From Psychroflexus planctonicus (lineage in GTDB: Bacteria > Bacteroidota > Bacteroidia > Flavobacteriales > Flavobacteriaceae), in contig NZ_BMGM01000003.1 of NCBI RefSeq assembly GCF_014640195.1, positions 1-64,000 of the forward strand: a stretch of 64,000 nucleotides of DNA, in the 5' to 3' direction. A model generated the notes under the pieces. That model was not told the origin of the DNA and did not search any database. It saw nothing but the letters and a program-made list of their open reading frames with translations. Of the stretch, positions 54,690 through 64,000 are shown piece by piece; positions within the stretch are counted from its first letter, which is position 1, and each line of letters starts with the position of its first letter. A program made the translations under genes and the position numbers.

Positions 54690-54697
54690 CAAAAATA
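54690..54697 (-). promoter_or_regulatory. Candidate -7 box TATTTTTG for the choice-of-anchor L gene
   Basis: On the minus strand TATTTTTG matches TAnnTTTG and ends 20 bases before the TTG start at 54669. Confidence 0.45.
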
Positions 54698-54759
54698 TAA
54701 CCTTACGGTGCATGTGACTTAAAGATTAACAAATGGTTTAAGGAAATGAGAGTAAGATT

Positions 54760-57639
54760 TTAACGCTTTAACGTAAAGTTTCCTTTCAGCGTTCTGCCAT
54801 CGTCTAACTCAACTAGATACCAATAATCATTATTGGGCATCAATTTGCCATTGTATGTGCCATCCCAGCCTTTGTAATTTTGTGCCTTAAATGAAACCAA
54901 TAGTTTTCCAAATCGATCGAAAACACGGACTTGAGCATTTTTGTTAGCAGGTAGACCTACAACATTCCACGAATCGTTTATTCCATCATTGTTTGGAGTG
55001 AAAAATTGCATGACGCCAACTAAGCCAACGGTTCTTTTAGCTATGCCACAGCCATTTTTATCGCGTGCAAAAACATCGTAAAAGCCAGGTGGTAAATCTT
55101 CAAAAACAGGAGATTCTTGATAAGCTCCAGCTGGATCTTCAATTGCAAATTCGTAATTTCCTAAACTGTTGGGTTGGTCTACTATAATTTCCAAACTGTT
55201 GGAAGTTTCGCTACCATCATTTAGATCTACTTGAAAACTTGCTAAATTGGAGTTATTTACCACAATGTTTTGAACAGAACTACATCCTGTTGCAATTTCA
55301 GTTACCAAGACTTCATACGTTCCAGCTTCGTTAACCTCTGTAGAAAATGTTTCTTCGTTGTTAAAAGGCCAAAAATACTGATAGTTATTAATTCTATTTT
55401 CGGGTACACTAGGTGAAATTGAAATGGTTTCTGGACTATCTTCTAAACAATAAAACACTTCTTGGTCTTCGAATTGAAAGGGTAAATTATTAAATCTTAA
55501 ATTGAGAACACCTAAAATTCCACAACCAAAATCTTGTTCTGTTCTAAAGTAGATGGTTTGTTGATAAGCTTCAGTATTGTTAAAACTTTCGGGATTGGAA
55601 ATTCTATTTTCGTCTTGTAGGGCATCATTAATACTTCTGTAAAAATAAGTAGGAGTGAAGCTGGTTTCATTGGAAGTCAATTCTAAATTAAAAGATTGAA
55701 AGCCATCAAGATTATCATCACAGGCAAACAAGTCTACTTCTTCGGTACCTTCAATGTCATCTACAACCAATTGAATTGTTGCAGTATTTTTACAACGGGT
55801 TTCACTATTGGTTACTTCAGCAATAATGCTTTGCGGATTGTTTAAGTTTTGATAGTTTGTTTCATTTTCAATGCTAATTTCATTTTCAAGATCTTCTAGA
55901 GTTTCAAAAAACTGAAATTCAAAATCTTGGACTGATAAGTTTGTGGCTTCAATTAAACCTGCTCTTGCGTTGGTAAGATTAAAGTTAGCCGTTTCGGTTT
56001 CAAAATCAGTTACGCATTGCACAAGGCTAGTATCGTTAATGATAGGATTTTCGCCAAAAATTACATTTGCAATCCCGCTTAATTTACATTCACCGGTTTC
56101 AGGGAAAATATCCAGTGTATAGGCTGTGCTGTATGGAGCTTCTTCGTTTTCAGGTAAATTAATTTCTAAGAAAGGAGTTGTTTCACCTTCGATTTCTTCT
56201 CCATTTTCAAACCATTGGTAGGTTGCGCTAGTCTCATATTCAGCTCCTAAAACATAGCTTTCACCATCACAAATACTAATTTCAGTTTCGATGTTAAAAT
56301 TATTTTCTTCCGGATTTTCGCCACTAATAATATCAACTCTTGACGTAAAAATAGATTGAATAAAAGGAGGTAAGCCAAAAGTGGTAATATTTCCCTGAAG
56401 ACTTATGGCTCCTGCATTGGTGAAATTACTGTAATCCATATCTACTCCATATTCATTTGGATTATTAATAGCGGTTAGCAATGTACCATTAAATAAAGGC
56501 ATGTAAATTTTTCCGTTGGGACCTAATTGAAGTGCAGCTGCTTGTTGAGAATTGGTTTCTTGTACATATAATGAATTATTGGGATTGATACCCGGTTCTA
56601 TATTCCATTGATAAATTACGGCTGAAGATCCAGGAGTTGAAGCTGAAGCAAAGGCTTTATTAGAATCTGGAGAAAATTCAACACCGTAGGGACTAATATT
56701 AGCTAAAAGTTGAATAGAATTGCTAACTTCTCCTGTGGTATTATCAAAATCATATAAATGAATATTTCCATTTGCTGATGTAGAGTTAAATGTTTGTGCG
56801 TTAGCCATGATTAATTTTTCTCCACTAGGAGAAGCTTTTAAGTAGCCAATAGCATTTCTTCTATAGGATCCTAAACCAATTATGGGGGTTGTTTGCGAAA
56901 CTATTGGATTCGGGTCAACTCCATTTTCATTGATTAAAAAAGCATAAAATTTATCTATAAAATGCGTAATTACCCAAATAGAATTACAATCTGAACCAGC
57001 AACTGCAGTTATTTTTTCTGAACATTGATACTTGATTTGTTCAGTATTATTTTCATCATAAGTAACTAAATGATTGTTTCTTTCATCTTCAAGGACATCG
57101 CCTAGTCCATTTCTTAAAGACATATCTACAATACTGTAATTAAAACCATTATTAAAACCATCATCTTCTTCAGGAATTGTATATTGACTACCTTCTTGAT
57201 AATTTGCTATTGGATTTCCATTGTCATCGGCTGGTCCTTGGTTAGGATAAGCATTTGCGTTTTGATGATGCGGTTCATCTACTGTAAAAACGTAATAAAT
57301 ATCTGGTATTGTAGGATGTGGAACAATTAAACCACTCTGCGTACTTGAAGGATCACCATGTAAACCAGTTCCACCAAAATAATCGGCGTTAGGCATAATA
57401 TTATGGTTTTTGTCCCAAATGGTTCTTCCGTCTGTGTAAAAAAGTAAGTTACCACCTGTGTCTGAAATAGAAGAACAACCTTCAGTTGTATTGAGTTCTC
57501 CATTGTTTAATGCTGAAGGTGGATTGGTGTTAAAAGTGATACCAGCATTTCTTCCAAAATACCAATTGTTTGCTTCACCTTGCGCTAGTAACTGTGATGA
57601 AATTAATAGCGTTAAAAGTAATAATAAAGGGGTTTTCAA
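54760..57639 (-). CDS. T9SS type B surface protein, tandem paralog 1
   Basis: A 959-residue secreted protein. Signal peptide, then a domain of about 420 residues that begins QGEANNWYFGRNAGITFNTN and has propeller-like GCSSISDTGGNLLFYTDG repeats, then a SYVLGAEYETSATYQWFENG Ig-like unit, Cys modules (LFACDDNLDGFQSFNLEL) and the type B sorting domain ending GNFTLKR. It is a close paralog of the two next genes. Translation starts at TTG: an in-frame TGA lies four codons upstream and no ATG precedes the signal peptide. Confidence 0.87.
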   Translation of the reverse strand: MKTPLLLLLTLLISSQLLAQGEANNWYFGRNAGITFNTNPPSALNNGELNTTEGCSSISDTGGNLLFYTDGRTIWDKNHNIMPNADYFGGTGLHGDPSSTQSGLIVPHPTIPDIYYVFTVDEPHHQNANAYPNQGPADDNGNPIANYQEGSQYTIPEEDDGFNNGFNYSIVDMSLRNGLGDVLEDERNNHLVTYDENNTEQIKYQCSEKITAVAGSDCNSIWVITHFIDKFYAFLINENGVDPNPIVSQTTPIIGLGSYRRNAIGYLKASPSGEKLIMANAQTFNSTSANGNIHLYDFDNTTGEVSNSIQLLANISPYGVEFSPDSNKAFASASTPGSSAVIYQWNIEPGINPNNSLYVQETNSQQAAALQLGPNGKIYMPLFNGTLLTAINNPNEYGVDMDYSNFTNAGAISLQGNITTFGLPPFIQSIFTSRVDIISGENPEENNFNIETEISICDGESYVLGAEYETSATYQWFENGEEIEGETTPFLEINLPENEEAPYSTAYTLDIFPETGECKLSGIANVIFGENPIINDTSLVQCVTDFETETANFNLTNARAGLIEATNLSVQDFEFQFFETLEDLENEISIENETNYQNLNNPQSIIAEVTNSETRCKNTATIQLVVDDIEGTEEVDLFACDDNLDGFQSFNLELTSNETSFTPTYFYRSINDALQDENRISNPESFNNTEAYQQTIYFRTEQDFGCGILGVLNLRFNNLPFQFEDQEVFYCLEDSPETISISPSVPENRINNYQYFWPFNNEETFSTEVNEAGTYEVLVTEIATGCSSVQNIVVNNSNLASFQVDLNDGSETSNSLEIIVDQPNSLGNYEFAIEDPAGAYQESPVFEDLPPGFYDVFARDKNGCGIAKRTVGLVGVMQFFTPNNDGINDSWNVVGLPANKNAQVRVFDRFGKLLVSFKAQNYKGWDGTYNGKLMPNNDYWYLVELDDGRTLKGNFTLKR

Positions 57640-57649
57640 CTTTTTTATT

Positions 57650-57657
57650 CAAAAATA
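57650..57657 (-). promoter_or_regulatory. Candidate -7 box TATTTTTG for paralog 1
   Basis: On the minus strand TATTTTTG ends exactly 10 bases before the TTG start at 57639. The same box and distance recur for paralog 3. Confidence 0.5.
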
Positions 57658-57742
57658 CTATAATTCGAAAAATAGCTTAGTCTAAGTACAATTTTAACAA
57701 TTAATAATTTAATGTAGAAGCCTAAAATAGGTAATCTAAATA

Positions 57743-60583
57743 TTACCGTTTAAGCGTGAAATTTCCGGTTAGTATTCTACCATCATCCAATTTAGCCTGA
57801 TACCAATAATCGTTATTTGGCATTAGTTTTCCGTTATAGGTGCCATCCCAACCTGGATTTCCTCTAGCTTTAAATTCAACAAGTAACTTTCCAAATCGAT
57901 CAAAAACTTGCACGTTTGCATTTTGGTTATTCGCTAATCCAACTAAATTCCAAACATCATTAATTCCATCATTATTTGGGGTGAAAAATTGCATAGCACC
58001 AACAATTTTAATTGTGCGTTTTGCTATACCACATCGATATTTGTTTCTAACAAAAACTTCGTAAACATCTGGAGATAAATTATAGAAATTTGGAGAATCT
58101 TGATAAGGACCAGATGGATTATTTAGCGCATATTCATAATTCGCTAAATTATCAATTTGATCAACTATAATTTCAATACTGTTTGATGTTTCGCTACCAT
58201 CATTTATATTTACTTGAAAACTTGCTGTACTTGTATTTTTAACTGCAATGTTTTGAATAGCTTCACAGCCAGTAGCTTTTTCTGCGACAAGAACCTGATA
58301 AATGGCAGGTTGATTAACTTCAATTGAATAAGCTTCTACATTAGAAGCTGTCCAAAAATATTCATAATCATCAATAGCATTTTCAGGTACACTTGGAGCT
58401 ATTGTAATCGGTTCTGGACTATCTTCAACACAATAAAAAACTTCTTTGTCTTCAAATAGAAAAGGTAAATCATTTACCCTTAGGTTTAAAACACCAAGAA
58501 CACTACAACTTCCATTTATTAATGTTCTAAAATAAATAGTTTGCGAATATGCTTCAGTGTTACTAAATTCAGTTGTATTGGTAATTCTGTCTCTATCTTC
58601 TAGCGCATCTTTAATTTTGGTATAAAAATTAGTAGGAGTAAAGCTAGTTAGTTCTGCTGCTAGCTCTAAATTAAACTCCTGAAAACCATCAAGATTAGTA
58701 TCACACTCTGTTAACTCTACTTCAATGGTTTCTTCAATTTCATCATCTATAACTTCTAATTGTACATTAGCGGTGTTTTTACAACGCGTTTCTTTGCTAG
58801 TTACTTCTACTAGTATATTCTGATGATTACTATTATTTTGGAAAGATGTTCTATTTTGAATAGGATTATTGTTAATTAATTCTTCAGTGTTTTCGTAGAA
58901 TTCGAATTCAAAGTCTTCTGCTTCCAATCCAGTAGACATGACTAGGTCTTCTCTAGCTCTTTCTAAATTAAAAAATGCGAATCCTGAAGAGCATTGACTT
59001 AAAGTAGCATCATTAAGTGTTGGTTTTTCTCCAAAAATGGCATTTGCTAAACCACTTAGTTTACATTCATCTGAGTCGGGAAAAATATCTAAAGTGTAAG
59101 CAGTAGAGAAGGGAGCTTCCTCGTCAGGAGGTAGGCTTATTTCTAAAAAAGGATTGGTTTCACCTGGTAAAATTTCTCCATTTTCATACCATTGATAGGT
59201 TGCGCCGCTTTCGTATTCAAAGCCTAAAGTGTATGATACTCCATCACATACGCTAATTACTGTTTCAATTTTAAAATCGCCGGATTGTTCTTCACCATTA
59301 ATAATATCTACTCTTGAATTAAAGATGGATTGTACAAAAGCTGGTAATCCTTGTGCAGTGCCATTGCCTTCTAAATCTATTGCTCCAGAAAGTATTGAGT
59401 TTGTGAAATCAATATTTTCTCCATATTCAGTTGGATTATTTATGACATTTAAATCGCTTCCTCCCGATATATAAATTTTACCGTCTGGTCCAAATTGTAA
59501 AGCTGCTTGAAATGTTCCCATGTTAAGGATGAATTCTGATTCAGAAATATTATCTGCTTCCAAATCCCATTGATACAAGTTATTGCTCATAGTTGCAAAA
59601 GCTTTTTTAGAATCAGGAGAAAATTCTATGCCATAAGGTCTTACAGCATCAGCAAGCACTAAAGGGTTACTAACTTGTCCAGTTAACTTATCAAAATCAT
59701 ATAAATATACATTTCCAGAAATTGCTAATGGAGGAACAGTTTGCGTATTAGCTATTAATAATTTTTCAGCATCGGGAGATGCCTTTAAGTACCCAGAAGC
59801 ATTTCCTCCATAAAAATCTAACCCAATTTGTGGTGGAACCTTAGATATTATGGGTTCTTCATTAATTCCGTCTTCATCTATTAAAAAAGCATAATAACTA
59901 TCTACAAAATGAGATATTACCCAGATAGAATTACAATCAGGACCCGCTACCGCAGTTAATTTTTCAGAACTTTTGTATTTTATTTGTTCAGGTTTACTTT
60001 CATCATAAGTTATAAGGTGATTGTTTTTATTGTTTTCTACAACATCACCTAATCCATTTCTTAGAGTCATGTCTACAATGCTATAATTTACCCCATTGTT
60101 ATAACCATCGTCTACTTCGGGTACAGTTGCCCCAGGTCTTTGATCATAAACTTGTAGAGGGAAACCATTTTCATCTGCTGGACCTTGATTGGGTTGAGCG
60201 TTTGCATTTTGATGATGTGGTTCATCTACGGTAAAAATAAAATACAAGTCAGGTTGATTTGGAAAAGGAACTATTAAAGCGCTTGTAGTACTTGAAGGAT
60301 CACCTAAAAGTCCAGTACCGCCAAAATAATCTGCATTAGGCATGATGTTATGTTCTCTATCCCAAACGGTTCTACCGTCTGTATAAAATAAAAGCTTTCC
60401 TGACGAGTCTGAAATAGTAGAGCAACCTTCAATAGTGGACAATTGTCCGTCTGTTAAAGCAGTTGGTGGATTTGTATCGAAATTAACCCCTGCAAATTGT
60501 CCAAAATACCAATTGTTCGCTTCACCTTGTGAAAAAAGCAAGAACGGGAATATAGTACATAAAATGAATAGGAAATATTTCAA
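57743..60583 (-). CDS. T9SS type B surface protein, tandem paralog 2
   Basis: Second member of the tandem trio, with the same order: signal peptide, QGEANNWYFGQFAGVNFDTN domain, LFYTDGRTVWDREHNIMPNA, a YTLGFEYESGATYQWYENG Ig-like unit, Cys modules and type B sorting domain (FFTPNNDGINDVWNLVG, WDGTYNGKLMPNNDYWY). I chose TTG at 60583, aligned with the starts of the paralogs; TTG at 60595 and GTG at 60592 in the same frame are alternatives, but the former overlaps the promoter box. Confidence 0.87.
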   Translation of the reverse strand: MKYFLFILCTIFPFLLFSQGEANNWYFGQFAGVNFDTNPPTALTDGQLSTIEGCSTISDSSGKLLFYTDGRTVWDREHNIMPNADYFGGTGLLGDPSSTTSALIVPFPNQPDLYFIFTVDEPHHQNANAQPNQGPADENGFPLQVYDQRPGATVPEVDDGYNNGVNYSIVDMTLRNGLGDVVENNKNNHLITYDESKPEQIKYKSSEKLTAVAGPDCNSIWVISHFVDSYYAFLIDEDGINEEPIISKVPPQIGLDFYGGNASGYLKASPDAEKLLIANTQTVPPLAISGNVYLYDFDKLTGQVSNPLVLADAVRPYGIEFSPDSKKAFATMSNNLYQWDLEADNISESEFILNMGTFQAALQFGPDGKIYISGGSDLNVINNPTEYGENIDFTNSILSGAIDLEGNGTAQGLPAFVQSIFNSRVDIINGEEQSGDFKIETVISVCDGVSYTLGFEYESGATYQWYENGEILPGETNPFLEISLPPDEEAPFSTAYTLDIFPDSDECKLSGLANAIFGEKPTLNDATLSQCSSGFAFFNLERAREDLVMSTGLEAEDFEFEFYENTEELINNNPIQNRTSFQNNSNHQNILVEVTSKETRCKNTANVQLEVIDDEIEETIEVELTECDTNLDGFQEFNLELAAELTSFTPTNFYTKIKDALEDRDRITNTTEFSNTEAYSQTIYFRTLINGSCSVLGVLNLRVNDLPFLFEDKEVFYCVEDSPEPITIAPSVPENAIDDYEYFWTASNVEAYSIEVNQPAIYQVLVAEKATGCEAIQNIAVKNTSTASFQVNINDGSETSNSIEIIVDQIDNLANYEYALNNPSGPYQDSPNFYNLSPDVYEVFVRNKYRCGIAKRTIKIVGAMQFFTPNNDGINDVWNLVGLANNQNANVQVFDRFGKLLVEFKARGNPGWDGTYNGKLMPNNDYWYQAKLDDGRILTGNFTLKR

Positions 60584-60592
60584 CTTTTTCAC

Positions 60593-60600
60593 CAAAAATA
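60593..60600 (-). promoter_or_regulatory. Candidate -7 box TATTTTTG for paralog 2
   Basis: On the minus strand TATTTTTG ends 9 bases before the chosen TTG start at 60583, nearly the same geometry as in the two paralogs. Confidence 0.5.
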
Positions 60601-60697
60601 TTACTTAAGCCTTAATAAATAAGAAAAATATTGAATTTAACATTCGCTTGTCAATTCAATGAAATTGTATTAAAACTAATATTACCAGTAGAGATTT

Positions 60698-63529
60698 CTA
60701 ACGTTTTAAAGTGAAATTTCCACGAAGAATTCGACCATCATCCAAGTGAATTGCATACCAATAATCATTGTTAAGCATTGGTTTCCCATGATAGTTTCCA
60801 TCCCAACCTTGGTTAGCTTCGTCAAATTGAAAAAGCAATTTTCCAAAACGATCGAAAATATAAATATCAGCAATTATGTTCTTATCTAATCGTATTATTT
60901 TCCAATAATCGTTAATACCATCGTTGTTAGGAGTAAAAAACTGCATAATTCCTAAAAGAGCAACTTCTCTTTTTACAACTCCACAGCCATTTTTGTCTCT
61001 TACAAAAACGGTATAAAAACCTGGCGTTAAATTTTCAAAAAGCGGCGAGTCTTGATACGGGCCGTGTGGGCTATCTAATGCAAACTCGTAATCGCCTAAA
61101 CTATTATCGTCTATAATAACTTGAATGTAATTGTCAAATCGAGTAGCATCTTGAGTTATAAGACTAAATGTTGCTAAATTGGTTGCTGTAACTTCAATTT
61201 CTTGAATAGCTTCACAACCTGTTTCAATTTCGGTGACAAGAACCTGGTAAGTGCCGACTTCATTTATATTTATACTATATGTAGTTTGGTTGGTGTTTGG
61301 CCAAAAATACTCGTATAAATCATCTTCATTTTCAGGAATACTTGGCTGAATCCGAATAGTTTCAGGATAGTTATTTAAACAATACATATAGTTTAATGTA
61401 TTTGAAAGCATTGGTAAATTCTGCACTATTAATTCTACTTTTCCAATCGTTCCACAATTATCGTTATCTATTCGATAAAATACTTCATCAACATAAGTTT
61501 GCGTGTTCGGAAAGCTTTCTAGGTTTGCTATTTGGTTGGTCTGAGTAAGCGCATTGTTGATACTGGTATAAAAGCCTGAAATTTGATTCAGAAAGCTAGC
61601 ATCAATTTCAGTTAAATCGAAATCTTGAATACCATTGAGTTCATCATCACATCTAATTAAGCTTAAAGATGCACCTGTTTGATAATCGCTTATCTGCAAT
61701 TCAATTTCTGTAATTGAATAACATGCAGATTCAATATTTTCTACTCTAGCATAAATTACTTGATCCGTTGTTGCAGTTAAGTTATTTTCATTTGGAATAG
61801 GATTTTCGTTATTTTCTGCTTCTTCTTCTGAAAAGAAATAGGAAAAGTTATAATCTTGAACTGATGTACCATCATTTATCATATTGGCTTCATTTTCAGT
61901 AAGATTAAATTCTGAAGAGAAATCATTTATATTGTTAATACACTCAGAAATAGTTGTATTTTGAAGTTTTGGCAGAGCGTTTAAGTCAATATTTGCAATC
62001 CCTGAGAGTTTACAATCTCCATTTTCTGGAAAAACATCTAAAGTGTAATTTAGATTTTCAGTAAAATCTGTATTAAAAGGGATTTCTAATGAAGAAGAGT
62101 TTTCCCCATCTAATAATTCACCATTTTCGTACCATTGATAAGTTGCAGGCGTTTCGTGTTCATAACTTAAAATGAAGGTTTCATCTTCGCAAAGTCTTAT
62201 TTGGGTTTCAATTTGTGTGTCTTCAGTTTCTTCAATAATTCCTATTCTGGATGTAAAAATAGATTGTATAAAAGGCGGTAAACCAACCATAGCCGAGTTT
62301 CCTTCTAGGTAAATAGCTCCATTTTCTATGCTGGTTGAAAGTCCCATATTTTCGCCTAAATTATTAGGAAAATTAATTACATTAAGCATTTGGGTTTGTT
62401 GTTGCGGAAAATATATTTTTCCATCTGGTGCTAATTGAATTGCTACTCCCATACCGGTAACATTTTCAATCGTATACTCCGTACTTTGGATATCTTCAAC
62501 TTCTAAATTCCATTGCACTAAATCTGCTGAAGAAGTGGCATAAGCAACTTTGGAGTTAGGAGAAAATTCAACTCCGTAAGCTAAAATATTCTCCTTTAAT
62601 AATATAGGATTTTCTACTTCACCAGTTGCGTTATTAAAATCGTACAAGTACACATTTCCTGTATTTAAGCTCGAGTATTTATCTTGCAAATTGGCAGTTA
62701 GTAATTTATTTCCTTCTGGTGAAGCTTTTAAATAGCCTAAAGCACCACGGCGATAAGAATCCAGCGGAATAGTTGGGCCAATTTCTGTAACTACCGGGTT
62801 AGGGTCAACACCATTTTCATCGATACTAAATGCATAAAAACGATTGACAAAATGTGTTATCACCCAAATGGAATTGCAATTATCATTTACAACAGCTGTA
62901 ATTTTTTCGGCACATTTATACTTGATTTCTTCTGGGTCATCTTCGTCGTAGGTGACTAAGTGAATATTTTGCTGGTCTTCAACAATATTGCCTAAACCAT
63001 TGCGCAAATTCATATCAACTAAACTGTAATTAAACCCATTATTGAAACCGTCATCTTCTTGTGGAATTGCATAATCTGGACCTTCATCGTAATACGGTAA
63101 AGGATTGCCAAATTGATCTGCAGGACCTTGATTAGGATAAGCATTTGCATTATCCTGATGTGGTTCATCTACAGTAAAAATATAATATAAATTTGGCTCC
63201 GATGGATGCGGAACAATTAAGCCACTCGATGTACTCGAAGGATCGCCCATGAGTCCAGTTCCACCGAAATAATCTGCGTTGGGCATAATATTATGCTCTT
63301 TGTCCCAAACGGTTCTTCCATCTGTATAAAAAAGTAAATTTCCTGAAGTATCTGATATAGATGAACAACCTTCTAAAGTAGATAATTGTCCATCTGAAAG
63401 GGAAGACGGCGGATTTGTATTGAAAGTTATTCCTGCAAATTCTCCAAAATACCAATTATTAGCTTCACCTTGGGCAGTTAATTGCAATGAACAAAGCAAA
63501 ATAAAAATGAATAGGAATAAAGCTTTCAA
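60698..63529 (-). CDS. T9SS type B surface protein, tandem paralog 3
   Basis: Third member of the trio, 943 residues: signal peptide, QGEANNWYFGEFAGITFNTN domain, LFYTDGRTVWDKEHNIMPNA, an FILSYEHETPATYQWYENG Ig-like unit, Cys modules (LIRCDDELNGIQDFDLTE) and the type B sorting domain (FFTPNNDGINDYWKIIRL, WDGNYHGKPMLNNDYWY, GNFTLKR). It starts at TTG with an in-frame TAA three codons upstream. The central modules are the most diverged part among the three. Role is unknown; surface structure or adhesion is likely. Confidence 0.87.
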   Translation of the reverse strand: MKALFLFIFILLCSLQLTAQGEANNWYFGEFAGITFNTNPPSSLSDGQLSTLEGCSSISDTSGNLLFYTDGRTVWDKEHNIMPNADYFGGTGLMGDPSSTSSGLIVPHPSEPNLYYIFTVDEPHQDNANAYPNQGPADQFGNPLPYYDEGPDYAIPQEDDGFNNGFNYSLVDMNLRNGLGNIVEDQQNIHLVTYDEDDPEEIKYKCAEKITAVVNDNCNSIWVITHFVNRFYAFSIDENGVDPNPVVTEIGPTIPLDSYRRGALGYLKASPEGNKLLTANLQDKYSSLNTGNVYLYDFNNATGEVENPILLKENILAYGVEFSPNSKVAYATSSADLVQWNLEVEDIQSTEYTIENVTGMGVAIQLAPDGKIYFPQQQTQMLNVINFPNNLGENMGLSTSIENGAIYLEGNSAMVGLPPFIQSIFTSRIGIIEETEDTQIETQIRLCEDETFILSYEHETPATYQWYENGELLDGENSSSLEIPFNTDFTENLNYTLDVFPENGDCKLSGIANIDLNALPKLQNTTISECINNINDFSSEFNLTENEANMINDGTSVQDYNFSYFFSEEEAENNENPIPNENNLTATTDQVIYARVENIESACYSITEIELQISDYQTGASLSLIRCDDELNGIQDFDLTEIDASFLNQISGFYTSINNALTQTNQIANLESFPNTQTYVDEVFYRIDNDNCGTIGKVELIVQNLPMLSNTLNYMYCLNNYPETIRIQPSIPENEDDLYEYFWPNTNQTTYSININEVGTYQVLVTEIETGCEAIQEIEVTATNLATFSLITQDATRFDNYIQVIIDDNSLGDYEFALDSPHGPYQDSPLFENLTPGFYTVFVRDKNGCGVVKREVALLGIMQFFTPNNDGINDYWKIIRLDKNIIADIYIFDRFGKLLFQFDEANQGWDGNYHGKPMLNNDYWYAIHLDDGRILRGNFTLKR

Positions 63530-63539
63530 CTTTTTTTAA

Positions 63540-63547
63540 CAAAAGTA
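63540..63547 (-). promoter_or_regulatory. Candidate -7 box TACTTTTG for paralog 3
   Basis: On the minus strand TACTTTTG ends exactly 10 bases before the TTG start at 63529, with a TTG 21 bases upstream of the box that suits a -33 element. Confidence 0.55.
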
Positions 63548-63629
63548 AAATATTTGCTTAACTGAATACAAAATTCAATGCATTTAACATTTAGAATTAA
63601 AAGAAACGAGTATTTAAAATTGAATAAAA

Positions 63630-64000
63630 CTACAAATCACGTTTTTTAAGTAAATTTAAACTTCCCCAAACAAAAATAAATGTCCAAACAACAGGAATAA
63701 CAAGTGTTGTAAAATGAACCTTATAATCTTTTACAAAATCAGGATTAATTTGTGAAGTTGCTGTTTTTACAATATTTAATCTAGTAAGTGGTTCTACAAT
63801 TAAATTGCTCATCGAGTTTAACGGAAAATAATCTGCTATAAAAAGTAATTCTTCAGCTTGAAAGCGAAAAATACCACCTAAAATAGATTCAGCTAAGTAA
63901 ATCAAGAATACAAAACCTAAAGTAAAAGCAGATTTTCTAACCAAAACTGCTAGAAACATACACAAAGAGAAAAAGCTGACTAACTTGATGAAATACGCTA
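63630..64000 (-). CDS. ABC transporter permease, C-terminal part
   Basis: The frame is open to the right window edge and encodes the last 123 residues of a membrane protein. It shows hydrophobic segments (YFIKLVSFFSLCMFLAVLV, TLGFVFLIYLAESILGG, TTLVIPVVWTFIFVWGSLNLL) and ends with LKKRDL, as ABC-2 type permeases often do. A TTG at 63965 could be mistaken for a start but is internal. The matching ATPase gene would lie outside the window. Confidence 0.7.
   Translation of the reverse strand, partial: AYFIKLVSFFSLCMFLAVLVRKSAFTLGFVFLIYLAESILGGIFRFQAEELLFIADYFPLNSMSNLIVEPLTRLNIVKTATSQINPDFVKDYKVHFTTLVIPVVWTFIFVWGSLNLLKKRDL

Noticed and set aside
63630-63965. Complete small membrane protein starting at TTG 63965
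   Set aside because: The same frame stays open to the window edge with more hydrophobic sequence, so this is the tail of a longer permease.

Overview
The window is an AT-rich chromosomal segment of a Flavobacteriaceae-type bacterium (phylum Bacteroidota). The evidence is four type B and one type A T9SS (type IX secretion) cargo proteins, a Bacteroidota-type HU-like protein, a menaquinone isochorismate branch, few Shine-Dalgarno sequences, start-proximal TAnnTTTG (-7) boxes and flavobacterial intergenic repeats. The genus cannot be told. I saw no rRNA, tRNA or CRISPR array. The left edge cuts an IS3-family element and the right edge cuts an ABC permease gene.

Region 1 (1-17.9 kb): IS3 element with an A AAA AAC frameshift site; DUF2237 gene; pdxH-sixA-ppk1-ppx polyphosphate operon; a 320-base gap with two copies of a hairpin repeat; a ribD-HAD-EamA operon; small metabolic genes; a 1005-residue secreted protein with an exact-register 576-bp internal duplication; then a hotdog thioesterase-menF-menD menaquinone run and a small plug-like secreted protein.

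Region 2 (18-31.1 kb): an aldehyde dehydrogenase, then the most interesting locus. Eight closely packed minus-strand genes run hsdM, a shrunken KilA-N protein, hsdS, KTSC, an OLD-like ATPase/TOPRIM protein, DUF262-HNH, a PD-(D/E)XK nuclease and hsdR. A type I restriction operon has apparently been loaded with further candidate defence modules between its S and R genes, and hsdS carries a palindromic intergenic-type repeat read in frame.

Region 3 (31.1-49.1 kb): an HU-like gene flanked by large gaps and a duplicated 35-base motif; a kynurenine-degradation operon (lipoprotein, kynU, KMO, 4-oxalocrotonate decarboxylase-like, RidA-type aminomuconate deaminase); hutI-hutG; an OmpA-like lipoprotein; upp with an SLC13 transporter; ornithine aminotransferase with a Cys-rich loop; umuDC with a palindromic candidate operator; GNAT-ovoA for ovothiol.

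Region 4 (49.1-64 kb): a lipoprotein, uvrB directly behind a choice-of-anchor-L T9SS protein, three tandem paralogous T9SS proteins of about 950 residues, and the partial permease. All four T9SS type B genes start with TTG, and the three paralogs share the same promoter-to-start geometry.
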